Source: Rubrivivax sp. SCN 71-131
GTDB lineage: Bacteria; Pseudomonadota; Gammaproteobacteria; Burkholderiales; Burkholderiaceae_C
Reading direction: 5' to 3'
Assembly: GCA_001724995.1 (NCBI GenBank)
Contig: MEFD01000014.1
Location: forward strand, 186,001 to 250,000
Length of the DNA stretch: 64,000 nucleotides
Shown here: positions 35,080 to 45,834 of the stretch, piece after piece
How positions within the stretch are numbered: position 1 is the first letter of the stretch
How the letters are laid out: each line of letters opens with the position of its first letter
The notes under the pieces: generated by a model
What the model saw: the letters and a program-made list of their open reading frames with translations, nothing else
The model's database searches: none
What the model was told of the DNA's origin: nothing
Position numbers and translations under genes: made by a program

Positions 35080-35130
35080 GTCGCACAGGGGCGCAGCGCT
35101 GGAGGAAGGCGCGGTGGCGCATGGCGCCAG

Positions 35131-36531
35131 TCATTCAGAAGGTCTCGTCATCTTCGCCGGATCGACCCACGCGTCGAAGTCCTCGGCGCTGACGAAGCCC
35201 AGCGCCAGCGCCGCGGCGCGCAGCGTCGTGCCCTGGTGCAGCGCGGTCTTGGCGATCGTCGCGGCCTTGTCGTAGCCGATGTGGCGGTTCAATGCCGTCA
35301 CCAGCATCAGGTTGTCGGCGAGGTGGCGCTCGATCACCGGCCGGTTGGGCTCGATGCCGCGCGCGCAGTGGATGTCGAAGGAGGCGCAGGCGTCGCCGAG
35401 CAGGTCGATGCTCTCGAGCACGTTGTGCAGCATCACCGGCTTGTAGACGTTCAACTGGAAGTTGCCCTGGCTGCCGGCGAAGGCGGTCGCGGCGTCGTTG
35501 CCGAAGACCTGTACGCAGACCATGGTCAGGGCCTCGCACTGCGTCGGATTGACCTTGCCCGGCATGATCGACGAGCCGGGTTCGTTCTCAGGAATCAGCA
35601 GCTCGCCGATGCCGCAGCGCGGACCGCTAGCGAGCCAGCGCACGTCGTTGGCGATCTTCATCAGCGCGCCGGCGAGCGTGCGCAGCGCGGCCGAGGCCGT
35701 CACCAGCGGGTCGTGCGCCGAGAGCGCGAAGAACTTGTCGGGCGCCGACCGGAACGGTGATACGGTCTGCTTGGCGATGTGCGCGGCGCAGCGCTCGCCG
35801 AAGCGCGGATGCGCGTTCAGCCCCGTGCCGACCGCGGTGCCGCCGATGGCGAGATGGTGCAGTTCGGGCAGCGTGCGGCGCAGCGCCTCGAGCGCGTAGT
35901 CGAGCTGCGCCACCCAGCCGCCGATGGCCTGACCCAGCGTGATCGGCGTCGCGTCCTGCAGATGGGTGCGGCCGGTGCTCACGACGTCGGCGTGGAGCGC
36001 CGCCTTGTCCGCCAGCGTCTGCCGCAGTTGCTGCACGCGCGGGAACAGGTGGGCGTCGAGCTGCGCGACGACGGCGATGTGCATCGCCGTCGGGAAGGTG
36101 TCGTTGGACGATTGCCCGCGGTTGACGTGGTCGTTCGGGTGCACCGGGGCCTTGCTGCCGAGGGTGCCGCCAAGAAGCTCGCTGGCGCGATTGGCGATGA
36201 CCTCGTTGGCGTTCATGTTCGACTGCGTTCCCGATCCGGTCTGGAAGACGACGAGGGGGAAATGGTCGGTCCAGCGCCCGGCGATGACCTCGTCGGCGGC
36301 CTGCACGATGGCCGCACCCAGGCGCGCATCGAGCTGCGCGAGCTCGACGTTGGCCTGCGCCGCCGCCTTTTTCAGAATGCCCAGCGCCTTGACGATGGGG
36401 AAGGTCCAGCGAAAGCGCTCGACGCCGATCGCGAAGTGCTCGAGCGAGCGCTGCGTCTGTGCGCCCCAGTAGCGGTCCGCCGCGACGGGCACGGGGCCCA
36501 TCGAGTCGGTTTCGATGCGGGTGGCGGTCAT
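35131..36531 (-). CDS. fumC: FumC, class II fumarate hydratase
   Basis: This 466-residue enzyme interconverts fumarate and L-malate in the TCA cycle. Class II motifs are complete: [65 protein letters not shown] and the superfamily signature [16 protein letters not shown]. It is iron-free and oxygen-stable, unlike class I fumarase. It lies 67 bp behind korB on the same strand, so a kor-fumC transcript is possible, although an inverted repeat sits in the gap. Confidence 0.95.
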   Translation of the reverse strand: MTATRIETDSMGPVPVAADRYWGAQTQRSLEHFAIGVERFRWTFPIVKALGILKKAAAQANVELAQLDARLGAAIVQAADEVIAGRWTDHFPLVVFQTGSGTQSNMNANEVIANRASELLGGTLGSKAPVHPNDHVNRGQSSNDTFPTAMHIAVVAQLDAHLFPRVQQLRQTLADKAALHADVVSTGRTHLQDATPITLGQAIGGWVAQLDYALEALRRTLPELHHLAIGGTAVGTGLNAHPRFGERCAAHIAKQTVSPFRSAPDKFFALSAHDPLVTASAALRTLAGALMKIANDVRWLASGPRCGIGELLIPENEPGSSIMPGKVNPTQCEALTMVCVQVFGNDAATAFAGSQGNFQLNVYKPVMLHNVLESIDLLGDACASFDIHCARGIEPNRPVIERHLADNLMLVTALNRHIGYDKAATIAKTALHQGTTLRAAALALGFVSAEDFDAWVDPAKMTRPSE

Positions 36532-36563
36532 GGCGTGGCGCCCTTTCTACCGCTCGGTTCATT

Positions 36564-36588
36564 CCCTCTCCCGCGCGGCGGGCGAGGG
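36564..36588. repeat. Intergenic inverted repeat between korB and fumC
   Basis: CCCTCTCCCGC and GCGGGCGAGGG pair with one mismatch around a 3-base GCG loop. The sequence resembles a dispersed REP-like intergenic palindrome common in GC-rich proteobacteria. The T-run (GTTTTC) lies on the + strand side, opposite to the direction of transcription here, so it is not a normal terminator for korB. Confidence 0.45.
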
Positions 36589-36598
36589 AGTTTTCGCG

Positions 36599-37654
36599 TC
36601 AGCGCAGCGTCGCGTTGATCTTCTCCAGCGCCGCGCGACCTGGGCAGAGTTCGGCGTCCTGCAGCGCGTTGAGCGGGCGCTGCACGGTGTCCAGCGCCGC
36701 GTGCAGGTCGCGCGGTTGCGGGTCGACGTAGAGCAGGCCGGTGGCGATCTCGCCCTGCTCGGCCAGTTCCTGCACCAGGTTCATCGCCGCGCGGCGGTCG
36801 GTCGGGTCGTAGGCCTCGTACAGCTTGCGCAGGCGCATCACGCTGCCGTCGGCCTGCGGCAGCTCGAGCACTTCGTCGGGCGCGGGCTCGGCGATCACCT
36901 CCTTGGCGAGGTCGATGAAGTCGATGCGCCCCACCGCCTCGTTGTGCGCGCGCACATGGTCGTAGCTGCGCGTGCTCCCGGCGTGGTTGTTGAAGGCCAC
37001 GCAGGGGCTGATGACGTCGAGCAGCGCCGCGCCGCCGTGCGCGATCGCACCCTTGATCAGCGGCACGAGCTGCGCCTTGTCGCCGGAGAACCCACGTGCC
37101 ACGTAGGTCGCGCCGAGCTGCAAGGCCATGCCGATCAGGTCGACCGGGTTCTCGGTGTTCTCTACGCCCCTCTTGCTCTTGCTGCCGCGGTCGGCGGTGG
37201 CGCTGAACTGGCCCTTGGTGAGGCCGTAGACGCCGTTGTTCTCGACGATGTAGACCATGCGCACGCCGCGGCGCATGGCGTGCGCGAACTGGCCCAGGCC
37301 GATCGACGCCGAGTCGCCGTCGCCGCTGATGCCGAGGTAGAGCAGCTCGCGGTTGGCCAGCGCCGCGCCGGTGAGGACGCTGGGCATGCGGCCATGAACG
37401 GTGTTGAAGCCGTGGCTGGCGCCGAGGAAGTAGTCCGGCGTCTTGCTGCTGCAGCCAATGCCCGAGAGCTTGGCGACGCGGTGCGGCTGGATGTCCAGCT
37501 CCCAGCAGGCCTGCACGATGGCGGCGCTGACGCTGTCGTGGCCGCAGCCCGCGCACAGCGTGCTGACCTTGCCTTCGTAGTCGCGCCGCGTGTAGCCGAC
37601 CTTGTTGCGCGTCAGCGAGGGATGGTGCAGCCGCGGCTTGGCGATGTAGGTCAT
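36599..37654 (-). CDS. korB: KorB, 2-oxoglutarate:ferredoxin oxidoreductase beta subunit
   Basis: This 351-residue thiamine-diphosphate subunit has LCAGCGHDS, GIGCSSKTPDYF, the TPP motif SGDGDSASIGLGQF continuing to ENNGVYGLTKGQ, and ISPCVAFNN, giving the four Cys that hold the beta-subunit [4Fe-4S] cluster. With KorA it oxidatively decarboxylates 2-oxoglutarate to succinyl-CoA and reduces ferredoxin. The ATG overlaps the korA stop by 4 bp. The track start at 38416 reads through korA. In Thauera and Azoarcus this enzyme supplies low-potential electrons to benzoyl-CoA reductase. Confidence 0.9.
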   Translation of the reverse strand: MTYIAKPRLHHPSLTRNKVGYTRRDYEGKVSTLCAGCGHDSVSAAIVQACWELDIQPHRVAKLSGIGCSSKTPDYFLGASHGFNTVHGRMPSVLTGAALANRELLYLGISGDGDSASIGLGQFAHAMRRGVRMVYIVENNGVYGLTKGQFSATADRGSKSKRGVENTENPVDLIGMALQLGATYVARGFSGDKAQLVPLIKGAIAHGGAALLDVISPCVAFNNHAGSTRSYDHVRAHNEAVGRIDFIDLAKEVIAEPAPDEVLELPQADGSVMRLRKLYEAYDPTDRRAAMNLVQELAEQGEIATGLLYVDPQPRDLHAALDTVQRPLNALQDAELCPGRAALEKINATLR

Positions 37655-39510
37655 GTCGTCGTCCTTTCGCGGCGCGGCGCGACGGCCAGCGCGTGCACGT
37701 GCTCGACGATGGCCTCGGTGATGAAGCGCGCGGTGATCGGCGTGCCGTCGAAGTGCAGCACCTTGACGAGGCGCTCGGGGTCGATCTCGAGCTCGCCCAC
37801 GAGCAGCGCGCGCATCTGCGCGTCGCGGTTCTGCTCGACGACGAAGACATGGTCGTGGCCGGCGATGAAGTCGGCCACCGCCTGCGGGAAGGGGAAGGCC
37901 CTGAGCCGCATCGCGTCGAGGTGGATGCCCTGCGCCGCGAGCCGCGCCAGCGCCTCCTCCATCGCCGGCGTCGTGCTGCCGAAGTGGATCACGCCCAGGC
38001 GCGTCTGCTTCTCGGCGCTCTTCAGCTCGGGCGGCGGCACGAGCTCGGCGGCGGTGGCGAACTTCTTCAGCAGGCGCTGCACGTTGTAGACGTAGTCGCT
38101 CCCGGCCTCGCTGTAGACGGCGTAGGGGTTGCGCGTGGTGCCGCGCGTGAAGTAGCTGCCCTTGCTCGGGTGCGTGCCCGGCAGCGTGCGCCAGGGGATG
38201 CCGTCGCCGTCGACGTCCTTGTAGCGGCCGAAGTCGAAGCCGGCCTCGAGCTGCTCGGCCGACAGCAGCTTGCCGCGGTCCATGCGCCGCGCGTCGTCCC
38301 AGGCAAAGGGCTTGCACAGGCGCTGGTTCATGCCGATGTCGAGATCGGTCATCACGAACACCGGCGTCTGCAGGCGATCGGCCAGATCGAGCGCGGTCGC
38401 CGTGTGCTCGAAGCACTCGGCCGGATCCTGCGGCAGCAGCATCACGTGCTTGGTGTCGCCGTGGCTGGCGTAGGCGCAGCTGAGGAGGTCGGCCTGCTGC
38501 GTGCGCGTGGGCATGCCGGTGCTCGGGCCGCCGCGCTGCACGTTGATGATCGTCACCGGGATCTCGGCGAAGTAGGCCAGGCCGATGAACTCGGTCATCA
38601 GGCTCACGCCCGGGCCGCTGGTGGCGGTGAAGGCGCGCGCGCCGTTCCAGCCCGCGCCGGTGACGATACCGATCGCGGCGATCTCGTCCTCGGCCTGCAC
38701 GATGGCGTAGCGCGCTTCACCGGACTGTGGGTCGTGCCGCAGCCGCTTGCAGTAGCTCGTGAAGGCCTCGGCCACCGAGGTGCTGGGGGTCAGCGGATAC
38801 CAGGCGCAGACCGTCGCGCCGCCGTAGACGGCGCCGAGCGCGGCGGCGCTGTTGCCGTCGACGAAGATGCGCTCGCCCACCGTGTCGGCGCGCCGCACCT
38901 TGAGGCCGATGCCGGGGTGGCGCGGCGGCTGCAGGTGGTCCTTGGCGAAGCCGCGGCCGGACTGCAGCGCGCGCAGGTTGCTCTCCAGCAGCCGCTCCTT
39001 GCCCTTGTACTGCTCGGCCAGCAGTTCCTCGAGCACCTGCGCGTCGATGTCCATCAGCGCCGAGAGCGCGCCCAGCACCATGATGTTCTTGAACAGCGTG
39101 CGCTGGCGCGGGTCCTCGTAGGTGGCGTTGCAGATCGCCGTCACCGGCATGCCGATCACCGTGATGTCGCGACGGAACGCGCTCTCGGGCATGGGGCGCG
39201 TGCTGTCGTAGAACAGGTAGCCGCCGGGCTCGATCTCGGCGAGGTCGCGCTCCCAGGTCTGCGGGTTCATCGCCACCATCATGTCGACGCCGCCGCGCCG
39301 GCCCAGCCACCCCTCCTGCGAGACGCGCACCTCGTACCAGGTCGGCAGGCCCTGGATGTTGCTCGGGAAGATGTTGCGCGGGCTCACCGGCACGCCGGTG
39401 CGCAGGATGGCCTTGGCGAAGAGCTCGTTGGCCGAGGCCGAGCCGGAGCCGTTGACGTTGGCGAACTTGACGACGAAGTCGTTGACGGCCTCGATGCGGT
39501 TGATCGTCAT
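37651..39510 (-). CDS. korA: KorA, 2-oxoglutarate:ferredoxin oxidoreductase alpha (gamma-alpha fused) subunit
   Basis: This 619-residue subunit fuses an N-terminal gamma-like domain (residues about 1-190, beginning VKFANVNGSGSASANELFAKAI) with the pyrimidine-binding alpha domain, seen in YPLTPSTSVAEAF, AEDEIAAIGIVTGAGWNGARAFTATSGPG and VQRGGPSTGMPTRTQQADL. That layout and length match the two-subunit Kor enzymes of Thauera and Azoarcus. The start is the ATG at 39510, overlapping the flavoprotein stop by 4 bp. The track start at 40008 reads into the flavoprotein. All three genes are thus translationally coupled. Confidence 0.9.
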   Translation of the reverse strand: MTINRIEAVNDFVVKFANVNGSGSASANELFAKAILRTGVPVSPRNIFPSNIQGLPTWYEVRVSQEGWLGRRGGVDMMVAMNPQTWERDLAEIEPGGYLFYDSTRPMPESAFRRDITVIGMPVTAICNATYEDPRQRTLFKNIMVLGALSALMDIDAQVLEELLAEQYKGKERLLESNLRALQSGRGFAKDHLQPPRHPGIGLKVRRADTVGERIFVDGNSAAALGAVYGGATVCAWYPLTPSTSVAEAFTSYCKRLRHDPQSGEARYAIVQAEDEIAAIGIVTGAGWNGARAFTATSGPGVSLMTEFIGLAYFAEIPVTIINVQRGGPSTGMPTRTQQADLLSCAYASHGDTKHVMLLPQDPAECFEHTATALDLADRLQTPVFVMTDLDIGMNQRLCKPFAWDDARRMDRGKLLSAEQLEAGFDFGRYKDVDGDGIPWRTLPGTHPSKGSYFTRGTTRNPYAVYSEAGSDYVYNVQRLLKKFATAAELVPPPELKSAEKQTRLGVIHFGSTTPAMEEALARLAAQGIHLDAMRLRAFPFPQAVADFIAGHDHVFVVEQNRDAQMRALLVGELEIDPERLVKVLHFDGTPITARFITEAIVEHVHALAVAPRRERTTT

Positions 39511-41345
39511 GTACCGGCTCCCACGCGCTTGTTCGCGGGCGTGCTGTCGCGGCAGGCCGGGCCTGCCTTGGGGGTGATGAGCAGGAACTTCTGCATGTCC
39601 CAGGCGCCGGTTGGGCAGCGCTCGGCGCACAGGCTGCAGTGCAGGCAGACGTCCTCGTCCTTGACCATCACGCGCGTGGTCTTCAGCGGCCCGCTGACAT
39701 AGAGCGCCTGGTCGAGGTTTCCCGCCGGCGCCTTCAGCCGCGTGCGCAGATCGGCCTCGTCGCCGTTGTGCGTGAAGGTGATGCAGTCCATCGGGCAGAT
39801 GTCGACGCAGGCGTCGCACTCGATGCACAAACGGTCGGTGAATACTGTCTGCACGTCGCAGTTGAGGCAGCGCTGCGCCTCCTTCCACGCCGTCTCGAGG
39901 TCGAAGCCGAGCTCGACCTCGACCTGCATGCTGGTGAGCGTCTGCTCGGCCGGCGCCCAGGGCACCTTGAAGCGCATGTCGTTCGTCGGCGCGTTGTCGT
40001 AGCTCCACTCGTGGATGCCCATCTTCTGCGACACGAGGTTGGTGTAGGGCGGCGGGCGCTGCCTCACGTCCTCATCGTGGCAGAAGCGGTCGATCGACAC
40101 CGCGGCCTCGTGCGCCTGCGCGACCGCCGTGATGATGTTCTTCGGCCCGAGCGCCGCGTCACCGGCGAAGAAGACGCGCGGCAGCGTCGACTGGAAGGTC
40201 GTCTCGTCGAGCACGGGCAGGCCCCAGCGGTTGAACGCGATGCCGGCGTCGCGCTCGATCCACGGGAAGGCGTTCTCCTGGCCGACGGCGATCAGCACCT
40301 CGTCGCAGGGCAGCTCGACGTCGGGCGCGCCGGTGGGCACGAGGCTGCGCTGCCCTTTCCCGTCGTAGCGCGCCTCGACGATCTGAAAGCGCATCGCCAC
40401 CAGCCGCCCGCCCGCGTGCACGAAGGCCAGCGGCACGTGGAAGTCGAGGATGGGGATGCCTTCGTGCATCGCGTCCTCCTTCTCCCAGGGGCTGGCCTTC
40501 ATCTCCGCGAAGCCGCTGCGCACGACGACCTTGACGTCCTCGGCACCCAGGCGCCGCGCGCTACGGCAGCAGTCCATCGCGGTGTTGCCGCCGCCGAGCA
40601 CGAGCACGCGCTTGCCGACCGACTTCACGTGGCCGAAGGAGACCGAGGCCAGCCACTCGATGCCGACGTGGATGTGCTCGGCCGCCTCCTGCCGGCCCGG
40701 GATCTTCAGATCGCGCCCGCGCGGCGCGCCGCTGCCCACGAACACGGCGTCCCAGTCCTCGGCCAGCAGCGCCTTCAAGGAGTCGATGCGCTGGCCCGCG
40801 CGCAGCTCGACGCCCAGGCCCAGGATGAGACCGACCTCCTCGTCGATCACGCCCTCGGGCAGGCGAAAGCGCGGGATCTGGCTCCACATGAAGCCGCCGG
40901 CCTTCCTCTCCGCCTCGTACACGGTGACGGCGTAGCCCTGCAAGGCCAGGTCGCGCGCGACGGTGAGGCTGGCCGGCCCGCCGCCGACGCAGGCCACGCG
41001 CTTGCCGTTGCGCGGTTCGGGGCGCGGGATCATCGCGCGGATCTCCTGCCCCTTGAAGTCGGCGGCGACGCGCTTCAAGCGGCAGATCGCCACCGGCTCG
41101 GGCTTGCCGAGGTTCTTCTCCTCGACGCGCGAGCGGCGGCACGCCGGCTCGCAGGGCCGGTCGCAGGTGCGACCGAGGATGCCCGGGAAGACGTTGGCGA
41201 CCCAGTTGACCATGTAGGCGGCGTCATAGCGCCCCTGGGCGATCAGCCGGATGTATTCCGGCACGGGGGTGTGGGCGGGGCAGGCCCACTGACAATCCAC
41301 GACCTTGTGGAAGTAGGCCGGATCGGCCACGTTCGTCGGCTGCAC
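39507..41345 (-). CDS. GltD-like NAD(P)H/ferredoxin flavoprotein with C-terminal 2x[4Fe-4S] domain (BzdV/KorC-like)
   Basis: This 612-residue protein has three parts. The N terminus binds Fe-S (CQWACPAHTPVPEYI; CDRPCEPACRR). The middle is a glutamate-synthase beta-type module with FAD motif CVGGGPASLTVARDLALQG, NAD(P) motif VLGGGNTAMDCCRSARRLG and FFAGDAALGP. The C terminus is a ferredoxin domain with CIECDACVDICPMDC and CLHCSLCAERCPTGA. It could transfer electrons between NADPH and ferredoxin. A subunit of this kind is described as part of the A. evansii 2-oxoglutarate:NADP+ oxidoreductase and as BzdV in bzd clusters. It starts at a GTG with AAGGAG upstream and heads the flavoprotein-korA-korB operon. 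Confidence 0.83.
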   Translation of the reverse strand: MQPTNVADPAYFHKVVDCQWACPAHTPVPEYIRLIAQGRYDAAYMVNWVANVFPGILGRTCDRPCEPACRRSRVEEKNLGKPEPVAICRLKRVAADFKGQEIRAMIPRPEPRNGKRVACVGGGPASLTVARDLALQGYAVTVYEAERKAGGFMWSQIPRFRLPEGVIDEEVGLILGLGVELRAGQRIDSLKALLAEDWDAVFVGSGAPRGRDLKIPGRQEAAEHIHVGIEWLASVSFGHVKSVGKRVLVLGGGNTAMDCCRSARRLGAEDVKVVVRSGFAEMKASPWEKEDAMHEGIPILDFHVPLAFVHAGGRLVAMRFQIVEARYDGKGQRSLVPTGAPDVELPCDEVLIAVGQENAFPWIERDAGIAFNRWGLPVLDETTFQSTLPRVFFAGDAALGPKNIITAVAQAHEAAVSIDRFCHDEDVRQRPPPYTNLVSQKMGIHEWSYDNAPTNDMRFKVPWAPAEQTLTSMQVEVELGFDLETAWKEAQRCLNCDVQTVFTDRLCIECDACVDICPMDCITFTHNGDEADLRTRLKAPAGNLDQALYVSGPLKTTRVMVKDEDVCLHCSLCAERCPTGAWDMQKFLLITPKAGPACRDSTPANKRVGAGT

Positions 41346-41524
41346 GGGCTTGCGTCTCCTTGCGGCGTACCGCGACGTGGCGCGGCGTCAGGCGCGGGCA
41401 CCCGACCCCGACGACGGGCCCGGGCTCCACACGCCGCCATGCGTTCGGGCCAGTCTATGCCACGCCTGCGACCATCGGTACCGGGTCAAACCATGCGAGC
41501 GACGCAGGCATGGCCTGCCCCAGC

Positions 41525-42774
41525 TCACACCGACTGCATGCGCATGTGGGGATGAACGGCGTCGCGGATCGCCCGGTCCCACCGCACCGCCAGCGCCAGC
41601 GCCACGCACAGCGCGCCGAAGACGCCGGCCGTCCACGCCGAGCCGCCGTGCTCCAGCAGCCAGCCGCAGGCGGCCGCACCCACCGGGTTGAGCAGGAAGG
41701 CGAAGAGCCGGAAGCTGCTGTTCACGCGACCCTGCAGCGGGTCGGGGATCAGCGCGATGCGGTAGCTGAACTGCACGACGTCGTAGAGCGGCCCGAAGAG
41801 GCACGCCAGCGCGTAGACGGCGCCGAGCGTCCACGGCCCCGGGCACAGCAGCAGCAAGGGGATGCAGAGCGCGCGCACGCCCACGCTCAGCAGGATGGCG
41901 TGGCCGAAGGACAGGTGCCGGGCCATCACCCCGCCGAGCAGCGCGCCGACGATCGCGCCGACGCCGCCGAGCGAGAACACGAGGCCGATCTGCGCGGCGC
42001 TGGCGCCGCGCTCCTGCGCCAGCACGATGAGCAGCAGCGGCAGCGCGGCGTTGATGCCGTTGAGCACGCTGGTGACAAGCGCCATGTCGCGCACCACGCG
42101 CTGCCCCCACAGCCAGCGCATGCCCTCGGCGACCTCGGCGCGCAGCGGGCGCGACTGGCGCGCGCGCGCCGGCGCGAAGGAGCCGCGCAGCCGCCACACC
42201 GCGATCGCCCCCAGCAGGTGGCTGACCGCGTCGACGATGAAGGGAAAGCCGCGTCCCACCGCCTGATAGAGCGCGCTGCCGACCGCCGGCCCGACGATTG
42301 CCGCCGCGGCGAAGCCCGCCTGGTTCTGCGCCGTGGCCTGCGGCAGCTGCCCCGGCGGCACGACGCGCGGCAGGGCCGCCGTCTCGGCGATGTTGAAGAA
42401 GACGTGCAGCGCGCCTTCGACGATGGCCACGAGGTAGATGTGCGCGACGACGAGGTGGTTGAGGGCCATCGCCACCGGCACGCTGAGCACCGCGGCGAAG
42501 CGCGCCGCGTGGCAGACCAGCATGACGCGGCGGCGATCCCAGCGATCGATCAACGCCCCCACCGGCAGGCTCAGCAGCAGGTACGGGATCATGCGCAGCG
42601 CCGTGGCCCAGCTCGCCAGCAGCGGCGAGCCCGTCAGCGCGAGGATGAGGATCGGGTAGATGATCCCCGAGGCCTGCGCACCGACGTTGCTGAGCAGCTG
42701 CCCGCTCCACAGCAGCATGTACTCGCGCTGCCGCCACAGCGGCACGGAGGGCGCCGTGGCCGCGTCCGCCTTGC

Positions 42775-42778
<4 letters not shown>
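41525..42778 (-). CDS. MFS exporter, DHA3/EntS-like
   Basis: This 417-residue transporter has about 12 hydrophobic segments and the MFS A-like motif [16 protein letters not shown] between helices 2 and 3, with a second-half counterpart [14 protein letters not shown]. It resembles the MFS_3 group (enterobactin, macrolide or multidrug exporters). The substrate is unknown. Its ATG overlaps the parC stop by 4 bp, so translation is coupled to an essential topoisomerase gene, which is an unusual pairing. Confidence 0.82.
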
Positions 42779-45081
<2,303 letters not shown>

Positions 45082-45241
45082 GAAGGAGACTCAGGCCGGC
45101 CCAGGCGGCTGGGCGCGGCTGCGGTGCAAAGCGGGGGATTTTCGCGCACCCCGCCCGCTCGACCCGGGCGCCCATCCTTGTCGCCGCGAGCACGGCACCC
45201 GCATCGGGTGCGTGCTTCCGCAGGCGGCCCTGGGGCGCAGA

Positions 45242-45541
45242 TCAGACCTTCGGCTCGCTCTCGCGGCTCGTGCTCCAGCACGCAAGCACCTCGAGGGTGT
45301 TGCCTCGCTGCCGGTAGTAGAGGAAGTGCCCCAGGCGCCCGAGCAGCCAGCGCCGCGTCTGCGCGTCGCGTGCGTTCTCCACCCTGGTGCCTATTCCCGG
45401 GAACACGGCCAGCAGTTCCAGCGCCTCCTGCAGGTCGGTCTCCACCGCAGCGCGGGCAGCCGTCCGGTTCGAAACCCACCAAGCCGCGAGGGCGAGGATC
45501 TCCCGCCTGGCACGGGGCTTGATCCGGACCGTCAGCGTCAA
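45242..45541 (-). CDS. RelE/ParE-superfamily toxin
   Basis: This roughly 99-residue basic protein has the RelE/ParE pattern: VRIKPRARREILALAAWWV, then RAAVETDLQEALELLAVFPGIGTRV and GRLGHFLYYRQRGNTLEVLACW at the C terminus. Such toxins either cleave mRNA on the ribosome (RelE) or poison gyrase (ParE); the type is not decidable. The start is a TTG in a TTGA overlap with the antitoxin stop, a common arrangement for coupled pairs, and no ATG is available. The long track ORF (to 47497) is a shadow in this frame. Confidence 0.78.
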   Translation of the reverse strand: MTLTVRIKPRARREILALAAWWVSNRTAARAAVETDLQEALELLAVFPGIGTRVENARDAQTRRWLLGRLGHFLYYRQRGNTLEVLACWSTSRESEPKV

Positions 45542-45765
45542 GTTCGGCCGATCTTCCTGAGTTCGGCCAATAGCGCGTCGACCGAGATGCCCTCGACCCG
45601 GTCGGCTTCTTCGAGCGCGCTCTCGAGCTCGCGCTGAAGATGCGGCGAAAGACGCACCGAGCGTTCCTGGCGCGCAACGAGCACGGCGACCTCGGTTCCA
45701 TCGGGCAACGCCTGTCCCTCGAAGACGACCTTGCCGCCGACCACGGTGCCCTTGACTGCTTCCAC
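45538..45765 (-). CDS. Antitoxin of the RelE/ParE-type pair
   Basis: This 75-residue protein starts at a GTG preceded by AGGA at a spacing of 7. The first 30 residues (VKGTVVGGKVVFEGQALPDGTEVAVLV) look like a short beta-rich SpoVT/AbrB-like element; the rest is acidic and helical (LQRELESALEEADRVEGISVDALLAELRK), as expected for the toxin-wrapping part. It overlaps the toxin gene by 4 bp. The assignment is by context plus architecture; I do not recognise a named antitoxin family. Confidence 0.7.
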   Translation of the reverse strand: MEAVKGTVVGGKVVFEGQALPDGTEVAVLVARQERSVRLSPHLQRELESALEEADRVEGISVDALLAELRKIGRT

Positions 45766-45834
45766 GGCGAAATCCTACACCGGTGGGCCGCGTCTCGTGC
45801 TCCGATCGCGCGCTGGCAAGCGGCCAACCCGCGC

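Noticed and set aside
41504-41518. Short palindrome GCAGGC-ATG-GCCTGC after the MFS gene as a terminator
   Set aside because: Six-bp stem with a 3-base loop and no T-run; common by chance in GC-rich sequence.
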